Shown: positions 53,399 to 64,000 of the stretch, in pieces
How positions within the stretch are numbered: the stretch's first letter is position 1
Layout: every line of letters starts with the position of its first letter
Assembly (NCBI GenBank): GCA_034933285.1
Contig: JAYFNT010000008.1
Span: 257,601 to 321,600, forward strand
Source of the DNA: RPRC01 sp034933285
GTDB lineage: Bacteria; Desulfobacterota; Desulfuromonadia; Geobacterales; Geobacteraceae
Reading direction: 5' to 3'
Length of the DNA: 64,000 bases
The notes under the pieces: generated by a model
Databases searched by the model: none
What the model was told of the DNA's origin: nothing
Seen by the model: only the letters and a program-made list of their open reading frames with translations
Program-made: the position numbers and the translations under genes

Positions 53399-53941
53399 TT
53401 ACTTGCTGATTTTGTCAGGAAATTCTTTCCTCAGTTTCACGATCTTGGGCTCGATGACTACCTGGCAGTACGCCTCTTCGGGATGGGTCGCGAAATAATT
53501 CTCATGACGCGCGTCCGCCGGATAGAAATTCGTGAACTGCGCTATTTCGGTGACGATCGGGGCTGGCCAGTAGCCGGACGCATCCATTTCGCGCCTGGAT
53601 TTTTCCGCGGCTTTTCTCTGTTCTTCATTATGATAAAAAATGACGGACCGGTACTGGGGGCCGGAATCATGCCCCTGCCGGTTCTTGGTGGTGGGATCGT
53701 GGGTGCGCCAGAAGACGGATAGAATCTCTTCGAAGGTGATGACTTCGGGATCGAAGGTGATCCGCACGGCTTCCGCATGGCCGGTGTTGCCCATGCAGAC
53801 CTGCTCGTAGAGGGGGTTGGCGACATGTCCGCCGGCATAGCCCGACACCACCTTCTCCACCCCCTTCAGGCCCTGGAAAACCGCCTCCACGCACCAGAAG
53901 CACCCGGCGCCCAAGGTTGAGGTTTCGAGTCGTTTACCCAT
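53399..53941 (-). CDS. msrA: Peptide-methionine (S)-S-oxide reductase
   Basis: A 180-residue MsrA. Catalytic Cys is in GAGCFWCVEAVF; further conserved stretches are GHAEAVRITFDP, FWRTHDPTT and YRSVIFYHNEEQ. It repairs methionine-S-sulfoxide in proteins, cytoplasmic. AGGGAGAA precedes the ATG. It lies about 170 bases upstream of tetR, probably as its own unit. Confidence 0.95.
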   Translation of the reverse strand: MGKRLETSTLGAGCFWCVEAVFQGLKGVEKVVSGYAGGHVANPLYEQVCMGNTGHAEAVRITFDPEVITFEEILSVFWRTHDPTTKNRQGHDSGPQYRSVIFYHNEEQRKAAEKSRREMDASGYWPAPIVTEIAQFTNFYPADARHENYFATHPEEAYCQVVIEPKIVKLRKEFPDKISK

Positions 53942-54327
53942 GGCTTCTCCCTGGAATCCATTTTCATGCTACAGCCGCCGGTCGGCCCATGTTATCGGAA
54001 ATCGCTTCAAATCCTACCATGGAATAGCTGTTCCGTCCAGCTGGCACATCAGCTCAAGTGCAGTTGAATCCGATTTGGTGAATTCAAATTGCAAGTGCAC
54101 CACGTAAATTTCCAAATTCAGTTTCCGAGGAGGGTCATTTTTACATTTCCGCTAACATCTCCGGTCATGGAACAGGGAAACAGCGTAATCCCCGGATTTT
54201 CCATGTGCAATTCTCACGTTTTCAGGCGCAAGCAAGGCAAATTCCTGGATAACGGAGGAATGTGAAAAATATGCAAATAAGTCGATTTTTCGCAATTCGC
54301 CGCATCATTTTTCGCCCGCACTGCAGG
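53942..54327. other. Intergenic region between copper ATPase and msrA
   Basis: A 386-base gap between two leftward genes. It should hold the msrA promoter. I see no RNA gene, hairpin with T-run or peptide with a ribosome site here. Confidence 0.4.
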
Positions 54328-56736
<2,409 letters not shown>

Positions 56737-57019
56737 CGTTTCTCCCTCTCCCCACCGCAGCGGACTGGAAAAGGCATTCCCCAATGATGTCCACTTGCGC
56801 TGGCATCTTTCATTTTGACGGCTCAGGCACAGCAATGCGCCGGCCACAACACATGAATCTTCAAATCTATATATATGCATTCAGCGCAAAAATAGCAAGC
56901 GCAGCTTGTCATTTCACCGGCACCTCCTGTTCCCGATGTTTGACAGCAACTTATTCCATTGGATAATTCAAGTATTCACCACAACAGGTGGCATTCCTTT
57001 ATTTTGTAAGGGAGTATGT

Positions 57020-58663
57020 ATGAAATTTGAAAGCAAACCCGGCATGTTTTCAGGAGCCCTTGCAGGGGCAATGCTGACCCTGGCAATGATCGGGGTCTTC
57101 TTTGCAGGCTGGAGACTGGCCGGGTGGCCATTCGTCCCCTTCGAGCTGTTCGACTGGCTGGCCCGCGTGCTCCCAGGCAGAATCATATCATTGGGCATCA
57201 ACAGCATGGTTTCCTTCATCAGCGCGCTGAACCTCGGACCGACCGCGGACGTTGCCAAAACCATCGAGCAGACGATGGGAATTGCCCTGGTCTTTTTCGC
57301 CGGAACTGCCTGCGGAGCAATCCTCCTGCCACTCCTGAAGCAGTTCGGCTGCCGTTTCGCTCTTTTTTTCGGGATCTCAACCGGAGCAGTTTTCGGCATC
57401 CTCACCTCAGTGATTATCAGCTATCTCGGCCACGGAACAGGTTCTTCGGAATGGATCGGGATCTTGTGGATCATTCTCGTATTCATTTTCTGGGGCGTCG
57501 CCCTCGGCTGGTCCTGCAACAAACTGCTTGCAGATGAGGGCGGGGCTGAAATGGAGCGCGGAACTCACCACGCACCGAACTTCGTAAAGAAGATCAACCG
57601 TCGCCAGTTCCTGGTCCGCCTGGCCGGGGCAAGCGCCACCATCACCGTCAGCGGCGCGATTATCGGGGCGTTGTCCTTGCAGGAACGCAGAAGGTCTGCG
57701 ATGCCGCGCCGTTTACCACGATGGTCTGACTCTCATGCACTGCCCAATGCAAACGCCCGGATCAAGCCGGCGCCGGGTACACGTCCCGAACTCACCCCGC
57801 TGGAGAAACATTACCGCATAGACATTGATACCGTGCCCCCGGTTATTGACCAACGTGAATGGAAACTGCAGGTCAACGGTCTGGTGGACAAACCCCTGGC
57901 ATTTACGCTGGAGGAACTGCGCCGCTACCCGCCGCTGAGCCAGTTCATCACCCTGGCGTGCATTTCCAACCCGGTAGGCGGAGACCTCACGAGCACAACC
58001 CGATGGACCGGCGTCAGCCTCGGGCGTCTGCTCCCTGAGCTGCGCCTGAAGCAGGACGCGACCCATCTCAAGATCCGCGGCGCAGACGGCTTCTGGGAGC
58101 TGGTATCCCTCGATGCAATCCGGTCTGACGAGCGGGTGATGCTCGCATACGACTGGGATGGCGTCCCGCTCCTACCGGCACACGGATTCCCCCTCAGGAT
58201 CTATATCCCAGACCTGTACGGAATGAAGCAGCCCAAATGGATCGAATCCATTGAGGCTGTCGATCAGTGGGAGCCGGGATACTGGGTAGTGCGCGGCTGG
58301 GACAGGGATGCCAGGATGAAGGCCACCTCGGTAATCGACACGGTTGCGGTGAATTCCGCCGCAACAAATGCCGCAGGACAGACGGTCGTACCGATCGGGG
58401 GGATAGCCCATGCCGGAGCGCGCGGAATTTCAAAGGTAGAGCTGAAGGTCGATGATGGGCAGTGGCAACAGGCGGAGCTCCGCACTCCCCTCTCTCAACT
58501 GACCTGGGTCATTTGGCGGTTCGATTTTCCGTTCCAGCAAGGCGAACACACCCTCACGGTGCGCTGCTACGACAGCAGCGGCAAACATCAGATCGAAACT
58601 GAAAGCCCGCCGGACCCGAGCGGCGCAACCGGCCTCTTCAGAAAGCAAAGCTCACTTATGTAA
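57020..58663 (+). CDS. Membrane-anchored sulfite oxidase-like molybdopterin protein with internal Tat motif
   Basis: A 547-residue fusion. Residues 1-170 contain four TM helices (about 13-33, 86-106, 112-133, 145-165). Residues 193-220 read as a twin-arginine signal (NRRQFLVRLAG and a hydrophobic stretch), followed by a sulfite oxidase-type molybdopterin domain (about 275-430; probable Mo-ligand Cys in LACISNPVGG) and a dimerisation-like domain to the end. Four TMs put the RR motif on the cytoplasmic side, suited to Tat export of the folded Mo domain. The substrate (sulfite or another oxyanion or sulfoxide) is unknown. GGGAG precedes the ATG. Confidence 0.87.
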   Translation: MKFESKPGMFSGALAGAMLTLAMIGVFFAGWRLAGWPFVPFELFDWLARVLPGRIISLGINSMVSFISALNLGPTADVAKTIEQTMGIALVFFAGTACGAILLPLLKQFGCRFALFFGISTGAVFGILTSVIISYLGHGTGSSEWIGILWIILVFIFWGVALGWSCNKLLADEGGAEMERGTHHAPNFVKKINRRQFLVRLAGASATITVSGAIIGALSLQERRRSAMPRRLPRWSDSHALPNANARIKPAPGTRPELTPLEKHYRIDIDTVPPVIDQREWKLQVNGLVDKPLAFTLEELRRYPPLSQFITLACISNPVGGDLTSTTRWTGVSLGRLLPELRLKQDATHLKIRGADGFWELVSLDAIRSDERVMLAYDWDGVPLLPAHGFPLRIYIPDLYGMKQPKWIESIEAVDQWEPGYWVVRGWDRDARMKATSVIDTVAVNSAATNAAGQTVVPIGGIAHAGARGISKVELKVDDGQWQQAELRTPLSQLTWVIWRFDFPFQQGEHTLTVRCYDSSGKHQIETESPPDPSGATGLFRKQSSLM

Positions 58664-58843
58664 AATTTTTTTTCGCAGAGCCATTTCCCGGACTTCCTCC
58701 TATTTCCATTATTCCGGCACTATGTTATTTTATCTTCGATTATGCACATATCTGCATTTTTTGCTCACAGTTCAAGCACTCTTCACATTCCGATTCAGCA
58801 AATGACGTACTGAAATACCTTATTCCTTACTCAGGGGGTTGTC

Positions 58844-59455
58844 ATGACAATGGAAACGAAGGAATCACCGGAAACTGCTTCCGCAAAAAACGATGTCGGA
58901 AAGGCGGGAACAGGCAAACCGGCCCGGAAGAAATCGTTCATCAGGACATTATTCCGCAACTGGCGGCTGGTGGGCGCGCTACTGCTGTTGCTCTTCGCAG
59001 CCGGGACCTACCTGTGGAAAGACATTGCGGTGAAACGGGCCAAAGCCGCTGTAACCGAAAGGGCTGTGGAAGAAATGGGCGCCCAGGCCAGGGCAAGCGT
59101 GCGGCTGGCCGCTCTTCCCCTGGTCTGGGCGGTGCGGAGTGAAATGATGCGTGGAAACATGGAGCAGGTCAATGAGTACCTGAACCAGTTCGTAAGAGAG
59201 CCGAACATGAAGGAGCTTGCCGTCGCCGCCGTCGACGGGCGCATCGTGGCGGCAACGGACAAGCGGCGCGAGGGCGCTCCTGCTGCCGACACCTACCCGG
59301 CAGATGCGTTGAAGGCAGAGACCGTAACCGCTGCCGTGCAGAAAGACGGCGACATCCTGGTTGTCGCACCGATCATGGGACTGAACGCCAGGCTTGGGAC
59401 CCTGGTCATGATCGCTTCCCCGCCGACCTTTTCCCTGGTAACGTCATCCCGGTAA
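58844..59455 (+). CDS. Single-TM protein with periplasmic sensor-like domain
   Basis: A 203-residue protein: hydrophilic cytoplasmic tail (1-40), one TM helix (about 42-60), then a helical segment and a beta-rich stretch (about 95-200; KELAVAAVDGRIVAATDK, ILVVAPIMG) that looks like a small PAS/Cache-type sensor domain. It has no output domain, so it may act with a partner or be a remnant of a receptor. A GGGGG site precedes the ATG. Convergent with the penicillin-binding protein gene. Confidence 0.65.
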   Translation: MTMETKESPETASAKNDVGKAGTGKPARKKSFIRTLFRNWRLVGALLLLLFAAGTYLWKDIAVKRAKAAVTERAVEEMGAQARASVRLAALPLVWAVRSEMMRGNMEQVNEYLNQFVREPNMKELAVAAVDGRIVAATDKRREGAPAADTYPADALKAETVTAAVQKDGDILVVAPIMGLNARLGTLVMIASPPTFSLVTSSR

Positions 59456-59465
59456 AACCGGCTCT

Positions 59466-61478
59466 CTACTCCGGAGGTGTTTGCCCAGTGTCACCGCCTT
59501 CGCCGGGAACGGCGGTTTCACCGCCGCCCCCATGTTTCGGGCAGTACTCGGTCGGCTCTGTCCCCGAGACGTAATATTCATCTTTCTGCCGGGGGCATCC
59601 GGGGGTTGCCAGATAGCCCGTGGAAGGGTCGATGCGGACGGAAACAACCGCTTCCGGTTTCTGGAAATCCAACGCCGGCTTTCCGGCCAAGGCCGAGCGC
59701 ATGAACTGCCTCCATATGGGAGCGCTTATCGCCCCGCCGGTGAATCCCCTGCCGCCGGGCCGGGGCTTGTCATGCCCAACCCAGACACCGGTAACGACCT
59801 TGGGCGTATAGCCGACGAACCAGGCGTCCCGGTAGTCATCAGTGGTGCCGGTCTTTCCCGCTGACGGGTGTTCCTGGCTGAATTTCTTTAGGCTCTTTGC
59901 CGTGCCGTAGATCATGACATCCTTGAGCATCTGGGTGGTGACGTAGGCGATCGCCGGAGACAGGGCCGGCTCGACCGAGGATGGATTTTCCGACATGGTG
60001 CGGTGATTGCGGTCATAAATGCCGATGATGGTCCTGGGCTTGACCCGCAACCCGCCATTGGCGAATGGAGCGTAAGCTGAAACCAGTTCGCTCAAGGTAA
60101 CTTCTTCTGTTCCGAGAGCCAGCGTGAGATCGTTTCGGCCATGCAGCTGCAGACCCATGTTGCCCGCCAACTCGGTGAAAGTGGGGACACCGACGGCATC
60201 CAGCAACTTGACCGCTATGACATTATTGGAATGGGCAAGCGCCTGTCGAAGGGTGGTTTCCCCGAGTACTTCATTTCCGTAATTCCTGGGTTGCCAGACC
60301 CTGCCGTTCCCTGCAGGGTAGGAAACGGCCGAATCGTTGAAAAAGCTCGCGGCAGTGTACCCCTTCTCCAGCGCGGCCGCATATATGAACGGCTTGATCG
60401 CCGAACCGGGCTGGCGCCTGGCGTAAAAAGCGCGGTCATAGGAGTTCCTTTTCAAATCCACCCCCCCCACGGCCGCCAGCACATCCCCGTTTGACGGATC
60501 CAGGCACAGCAGGGCGCCCTGGAGACCTGGGGACAGGCGTTTCACCCCCTCGCTCAAGGCCTTTTCCGCGGTTTTCTGCAACTTCAGATCCATGGCTGCA
60601 ATGACTTCGAGACCGCCCTGTTCGAATATATTCTCGCCATACTGTTCTTTCAGCTTGTTTCTGATGTGGGCCACGTACGTGGGAGCCTGGCCCGCCTTGA
60701 TGATGGTCACCCGCTGGCTCCTCAGCTTCCGCTCCTGCTGCCGTGAGATCATTCCCACTTCCTGCATCCGCCTGAGCACCAAGCCCCTGCGCGCACCCAC
60801 GGCTGCGGGGGGACCCATGGGATTGTAGCGGGACGGGTTTTTCGGCACTCCTGCAAGCAGGCTGCATTCAGCATCGGTCAGCTGCTCGGGGTTTTTGTCG
60901 AAATAGAGGCGAGCGGCCTGGACAATGCCATAGGCGCCGTTTCCGTAATTGATCTCGTTCAGGTACATCTCCAGGATCTGCTTCTTTGTGTACCTGCGTT
61001 CGTAATCCATTGCCAACTGGGCTTCCTTGAGCTTCCTGTCGAGGGTTTTCTCGCCGGACAGGTATTTGTTCTTGATCAGCTGCTGGGTGATAGTTGAGCC
61101 GCCTTCAGCCATTTTCCCTTTGGCCACGTCTTTCACCAGCGCCCGCGCGATACCCCTCATGTCGATTCCGCCGTGTTCATAGAAACGGGAGTCCTCGATC
61201 GCTACCACCGCCTTTTGCAGGAACGGTGGGATACGGTTTATGGGCGCCCAGTACCTTTTCTCCGAGGGAATCCGGCCGACGTACCGCCGTTCCCTGTCAA
61301 ACACTTTGATGGACGAGTAGCCGGAAGACAAAACGGGATATCTTACGTAACCACCTTGAGCCTCTGCCAGGGAGGCGAACAGCGAAAGGAACAGCCATCC
61401 GGAGATGGCGACTGCAAGAGCCTTTTTTGAAAAAAAACGTTTTACTGGAGCAAGATCGGAAAGATACTTCGTTTGCAT
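59466..61478 (-). CDS. Bifunctional penicillin-binding protein (PBP1A type)
   Basis: A 670-residue class A PBP. Short cytoplasmic tail and membrane anchor (about 15-40), GT51 transglycosylase domain (EDSRFYEHGGIDMRGIARAL, GGSTITQQLIKN) and penicillin-binding transpeptidase domain (SAIK as SxxK, SNN as SxN, KTGTT). It polymerises and crosslinks peptidoglycan outside the inner membrane. The tail is Gly/Pro-rich. AAGGA lies before ATG 61478; the frame is open further but its extra residues are not conserved-looking. Confidence 0.94.
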   Translation of the reverse strand: MQTKYLSDLAPVKRFFSKKALAVAISGWLFLSLFASLAEAQGGYVRYPVLSSGYSSIKVFDRERRYVGRIPSEKRYWAPINRIPPFLQKAVVAIEDSRFYEHGGIDMRGIARALVKDVAKGKMAEGGSTITQQLIKNKYLSGEKTLDRKLKEAQLAMDYERRYTKKQILEMYLNEINYGNGAYGIVQAARLYFDKNPEQLTDAECSLLAGVPKNPSRYNPMGPPAAVGARRGLVLRRMQEVGMISRQQERKLRSQRVTIIKAGQAPTYVAHIRNKLKEQYGENIFEQGGLEVIAAMDLKLQKTAEKALSEGVKRLSPGLQGALLCLDPSNGDVLAAVGGVDLKRNSYDRAFYARRQPGSAIKPFIYAAALEKGYTAASFFNDSAVSYPAGNGRVWQPRNYGNEVLGETTLRQALAHSNNVIAVKLLDAVGVPTFTELAGNMGLQLHGRNDLTLALGTEEVTLSELVSAYAPFANGGLRVKPRTIIGIYDRNHRTMSENPSSVEPALSPAIAYVTTQMLKDVMIYGTAKSLKKFSQEHPSAGKTGTTDDYRDAWFVGYTPKVVTGVWVGHDKPRPGGRGFTGGAISAPIWRQFMRSALAGKPALDFQKPEAVVSVRIDPSTGYLATPGCPRQKDEYYVSGTEPTEYCPKHGGGGETAVPGEGGDTGQTPPE

Positions 61479-61666
61479 TTTACAATCCTTGTCACAAAGT
61501 CTTAACGAACGTGAAGACCGTCCGCGCGTCAACAATCGAACCATCATACCAGTTTCAGATAAAAAACGAAAATCCGACGTTTCGGTTTACCAAATATGAT
61601 GCCCGGTTTTCGGAAGTTGCACACCTCCGGAAGCCGGGCATTTGAACTGCTGGTATAATTCATGAC

Positions 61667-62059
61667 ATGGATCATGAACAGCGCATTCTACCGGTCATCT
61701 TTATCTCATCGTCGGCTTCACTGGCATTCAAAGCGCTGCTAACCTGCATCTACTCCATTTCCGTCTCGAACCACTACGCCGCCATGATCGTCAGCATCGC
61801 CATGCTCGGCCTCGCGGCCAGCGGCGTTGTACTCTCGCTCTTCCCGAGACTGGCAAACCAGGCTCATATCGGCAAGTATGCCATGGCTTTGGGCATCACC
61901 ATATCAGCAGGTTTCCTGCTGGTCAACATATTCCCCTTCGACCCTGAGCACCAGGGCCATGGTGTCGCGCGCGATCACCAGGTTGGCGCCGCAATCTACA
62001 AAGCCATTGTTTTCTGGGATAATTTGACGTACTCTCCGTTCAACGCGCTGTTGAAATAA
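61667..62059 (+). CDS. Small membrane protein, likely N-terminal remnant of a spermidine-synthase-like protein
   Basis: A 130-residue protein with about three TM helices (18-38, 42-62, 72-92). The sequence (SISVSNHYAAMIVSIAMLGLAASGVVLSLFP in part) resembles the start of larger membrane-bound spermidine synthase-like proteins, which usually run past 600 residues. No remainder is found before hisF, 26 bases later. It is thus either a truncated gene or a short family member. Confidence 0.5.
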   Translation: MDHEQRILPVIFISSSASLAFKALLTCIYSISVSNHYAAMIVSIAMLGLAASGVVLSLFPRLANQAHIGKYAMALGITISAGFLLVNIFPFDPEHQGHGVARDHQVGAAIYKAIVFWDNLTYSPFNALLK

Positions 62060-62085
62060 TAATGACATAAAGGAGGACGCCGCTG

Positions 62086-62847
62086 ATGAAGAAACCGGTT
62101 CGTATCATGCCGTGCCTGGACATGCAGAACGGGCGAGTCGTAAAGGGAGTTCATTTCGTGGATATCAAGGATGCGGGAGATCCGGTGGAATGCGCACTGG
62201 CATACTGCCGTAACGGCGCGGACGAACTTGCTATGCTCGATATCACGGCCACGGTGGAGGGCCGGGCCACCATGCTGGATGTGGTGAAACGTGTCGCGGG
62301 AGTTACGACAGTGCCGTTTACCGTCGGCGGAGGCATTTCGGACGTGAAGTCGGCGGAGGCTGTGCTGCGTGCGGGCGCGAACAAGGTATCGGTGAGCAGC
62401 GCCGCGTTCCGTAAACCGGAACTGATCCCTGATATGGTCAAGGAATTCGGACCTGATGTGGTAACGGTTGCCATCGACGTGGACAGAAACAGCGCCATGC
62501 CCTCGGGCTACGAAGTCTACATCGACGGCGGGCGCTCCGCAACCGGTACGGACGCGGTGGAATGGGCGCGACGTGTGGACGGGTACGGTGTACCGGTCAT
62601 CCTGCCTACCAGCAAGGCTGGCGACGGCGCGCGGACCGGCTATGATCTGCCGGTAATCAAGGCCATCAGGAATGCCGTTTCCGCTGAAGTCGTGGCCTCC
62701 GGCGGAGCGGGACAATTGGAGCATTTTCTTGAAGCAGCAGAAGCGGGAGCAACCATACTGCTGGCGGCGTCGGTATTCCATTTCGGAATCATCGGCATTC
62801 CCGAATTGAAAGAGTACCTCCGTGGCCGGAACGTAGCCGTCATGTGA
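62086..62847 (+). CDS. hisF: HisF-like imidazole glycerol phosphate synthase cyclase subunit (divergent)
   Basis: A 253-residue TIM barrel. N-terminal catalytic Asp in MPCLDMQNGRVVKG, the conserved VGGGI phosphate site and AIDVDRN (second catalytic Asp) are present. The strand 6 motif is LPTSKAGDGARTGYD where standard HisF has LLTSxDxDGxxxGYD. No other his gene, including hisH, is nearby, which suggests a paralog; I infer that the main hisF is in a his operon elsewhere. AAAGGAGG precedes ATG by 9 bases. Confidence 0.82.
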   Translation: MKKPVRIMPCLDMQNGRVVKGVHFVDIKDAGDPVECALAYCRNGADELAMLDITATVEGRATMLDVVKRVAGVTTVPFTVGGGISDVKSAEAVLRAGANKVSVSSAAFRKPELIPDMVKEFGPDVVTVAIDVDRNSAMPSGYEVYIDGGRSATGTDAVEWARRVDGYGVPVILPTSKAGDGARTGYDLPVIKAIRNAVSAEVVASGGAGQLEHFLEAAEAGATILLAASVFHFGIIGIPELKEYLRGRNVAVM

Positions 62848-63031
62848 CGCGTACGGAACTGACCCAATTGTAAGCCGGATTGAGACCATGGAGGAACTTG
62901 TAGCCATTTAGGGTATTGCAGGGGAATATCAATCCATTTAAAATCGTATATTCTGAATAAAAAAGTCACGTACCCCTGGCAAAACTTTAGCGGGGCACCA
63001 GTTGATCTGACTGACGTTCTGAGGGAATACT

Positions 63032-63460
63032 TTGAATCAATCAAGTGAAAAAAAGACTATTTACATCACAGAAGCTGATAAGGCCAAGCTGGAAAAGCTG
63101 CTGGCCGAGGAAATTCTGAAAGCGGATGATGGGTTCAGCCGTCTTGAGGGTCTGACAAAAGAACTTATGAAGGCAAAAGTCGTCGACTCTGCCGATGTCC
63201 CTTCAAATGTCATAACCATGAACTCGAAAGTGCTGCTCAAGCAGCTTGACAGTGGAAAAAGTGAAGAATACGTGCTTGTTTTCCCCAAACATGCAAACGA
63301 TAAAATTAATATGGTGTCAATCCTTTCCCCCATTGGAACAGCAATTATAGGATGCAGAGTCGGGGATGTTTTCGGGGTAAAAACCCAGGACGGCGAAAGA
63401 CAGATGATGGTGGAACAAATTCTCTATCAACCTGAAGCTGCCGGGGATTACCACTTGTGA
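63032..63460 (+). CDS. rnk: Rnk-type nucleoside diphosphate kinase regulator, second copy
   Basis: A 142-residue protein clearly homologous along its whole length to the one at 37516, ending in the same LYQPEAAGDYHL. The N-terminal part differs more (charged, coiled-coil stub). Start is TTG 63032, with GAGGG 6 bases upstream. A hairpin (63466-63502) follows its stop by 5 bases. Confidence 0.87.
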   Translation: MNQSSEKKTIYITEADKAKLEKLLAEEILKADDGFSRLEGLTKELMKAKVVDSADVPSNVITMNSKVLLKQLDSGKSEEYVLVFPKHANDKINMVSILSPIGTAIIGCRVGDVFGVKTQDGERQMMVEQILYQPEAAGDYHL

Positions 63461-63465
63461 CTGTT

Positions 63466-63502
63466 GACAGGCCCCCTCGCGAATATGCCGAGGGGACCTG
63501 TC
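63466..63502 (+). terminator. Hairpin after the second rnk
   Basis: Arms 63466-63479 and 63489-63502 pair over 14 bp with one mismatch, 9-base loop. No T-run follows; the tandem repeat begins 2 bases later. Confidence 0.5.
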
Positions 63503-63504
63503 GT

Positions 63505-63610
63505 GCAAGGGAGGGACGTTGGTAGGTTATGCAAGGGAGGGACGTTGGTAGGTTATGTGCAAGGGAGGGACGTTGGTAGGTTATGCAAGGGAGGGACGTT
63601 GGTAGGTTAT
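63505..63610. repeat. Four-copy 26-bp tandem repeat
   Basis: Four exact 26-bp units at 63505-63530, 63531-63556, 63559-63584 and 63585-63610, with two extra bases (GT) before the third, giving a higher-order period of 54. The unit contains GGGAGGGACGTTGGTAGG. It lies 13 bases from the RAYT gene's 3' end. No spacers, so not a CRISPR array. Confidence 0.95.
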
Positions 63611-63623
63611 GTAGCTTATTGGG

Positions 63624-64000
63624 TTATTTCCAATGCTTTTCCGTTTTTGCCTGTTCGATTGCTGCTCTCACTGTGACGTGGCTCCTGCCGGTGATCCTGG
63701 CAAGCATTGCAATGCTCGCTCCGGCCCTTTCGCATGCAGCAAGAAGAAACAGCCTTCGGACACGGCATATGTCCCGCGCACGGCTTGCTCCAAGGATATT
63801 TTCTCTGCTGACACCGCTTCGTGACACTACTTCTCCCAATACTTTATCAATTGTCGAAAAATTTTCCGCGGATTTATAGGTTGTCTGCTGGAGTACCGCT
63901 TCCACAAAGCCACCGCTCCCCAAAATCCTTTCGTCTGCCGGTTCTTTTTCTTCCGGACCCCGCTTCAACAAAGAAACAATACCACCGGCACTTCTTGCCA
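63624..64000 (-). CDS. REP-associated tyrosine transposase (RAYT), C-terminal part, runs off the window
   Basis: The frame is open from the right edge of the window to its stop at 63626-63624, so only the C-terminal part (about 125 residues) is seen. DERILGSGGFVEAVL is the usual end of the Y1 transposase domain in RAYT (TnpREP) proteins, and the last 70 residues form a DnaA-like helix-turn-helix (LARITGRSHVTVRAAI). The catalytic HuH and Tyr motifs would lie beyond the edge. RAYTs mobilise REP-like hairpins, several of which are seen in this window. Confidence 0.75.
   Translation of the reverse strand, partial: ARSAGGIVSLLKRGPEEKEPADERILGSGGFVEAVLQQTTYKSAENFSTIDKVLGEVVSRSGVSRENILGASRARDICRVRRLFLLAACERAGASIAMLARITGRSHVTVRAAIEQAKTEKHWK

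Noticed and set aside
63505..63610. CRISPR array
   Set aside because: The 26-bp units are directly adjacent (or 2 bases apart) with no unique spacers, and no cas gene is near.
63464..63676. Short plus-strand frame translating the 26-bp repeat
   Set aside because: Its repeats come from the DNA tandem, units are identical at the codon level, and it has no ribosome site.

Overview
The window is about 64 kb of a GC-moderate, densely packed Gram-negative chromosome. The gene content points to the Geobacterales (Deltaproteobacteria/Desulfuromonadia): a eukaryotic-type citrate synthase, the 2-hydroxyacyl-CoA dehydratase activase family, several radical SAM proteins, GGDEF/EAL and PilZ signalling, an LPS heptosyltransferase and an RND efflux system. 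This placement is inferred from family content; there is no rRNA in the window, and I saw no tRNA gene or CRISPR array.

Layout. 0.3-5.1 kb: an AMMECR1-domain protein, then a leftward acyl-CoA ligase / M24 peptidase / citrate synthase set. 5.4-8.0 kb: waaC-like heptosyltransferase and class II aldolase, separated by a structured REP-like element. 8.3-20.1 kb: housekeeping genes (mnmH, an MCP, metY with an attenuator-like leader, malQ, ftsH, terC, a CorC-like protein, metF), with unusual period-7 repeat arrays next to ftsH/malQ and the MCP. 20.4-26.1 kb: a TatD nuclease/radical SAM fusion overlapping a 1440-residue activase.

26.4-29.6 kb holds the most interesting locus, a candidate undescribed RiPP system. 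It encodes a B12-binding radical SAM protein with a C-terminal PqqD-like (RRE) domain; a 46-residue peptide made of a short leader and six perfect Cys-His-(Ala/Gly)-Pro-X repeats, with an exceptionally strong Shine-Dalgarno sequence; and an M19 dipeptidase. The peptide start overlaps the stop of the maturase. Codon variation between the repeats suggests selection on the peptide itself.

29.7-33.7 kb: a REC-PAS-GGDEF-EAL protein, a probably leaderless XRE/S24-like repressor lacking the protease serine, and a PilZ protein with an atypical receiver domain. 33.8-38.9 kb: an exonuclease, a second B12-binding radical SAM protein, Rnk, and an MreB-like protein. 39-46 kb: a KefB-type antiporter, an MMPL/RND-type exporter and a hybrid sensor kinase. 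46.6-53.3 kb: a TetR-controlled tripartite RND efflux operon with two identical 16-bp palindromic operators. 53.4-63.5 kb: msrA, a copper-type P1B ATPase, a membrane-anchored Tat-dependent sulfite oxidase-like protein, a PBP1A-type transpeptidase, a divergent HisF and a second Rnk. The window ends in a 26-bp tandem repeat beside the C-terminal part of a REP-associated (RAYT) transposase that runs off the right edge.
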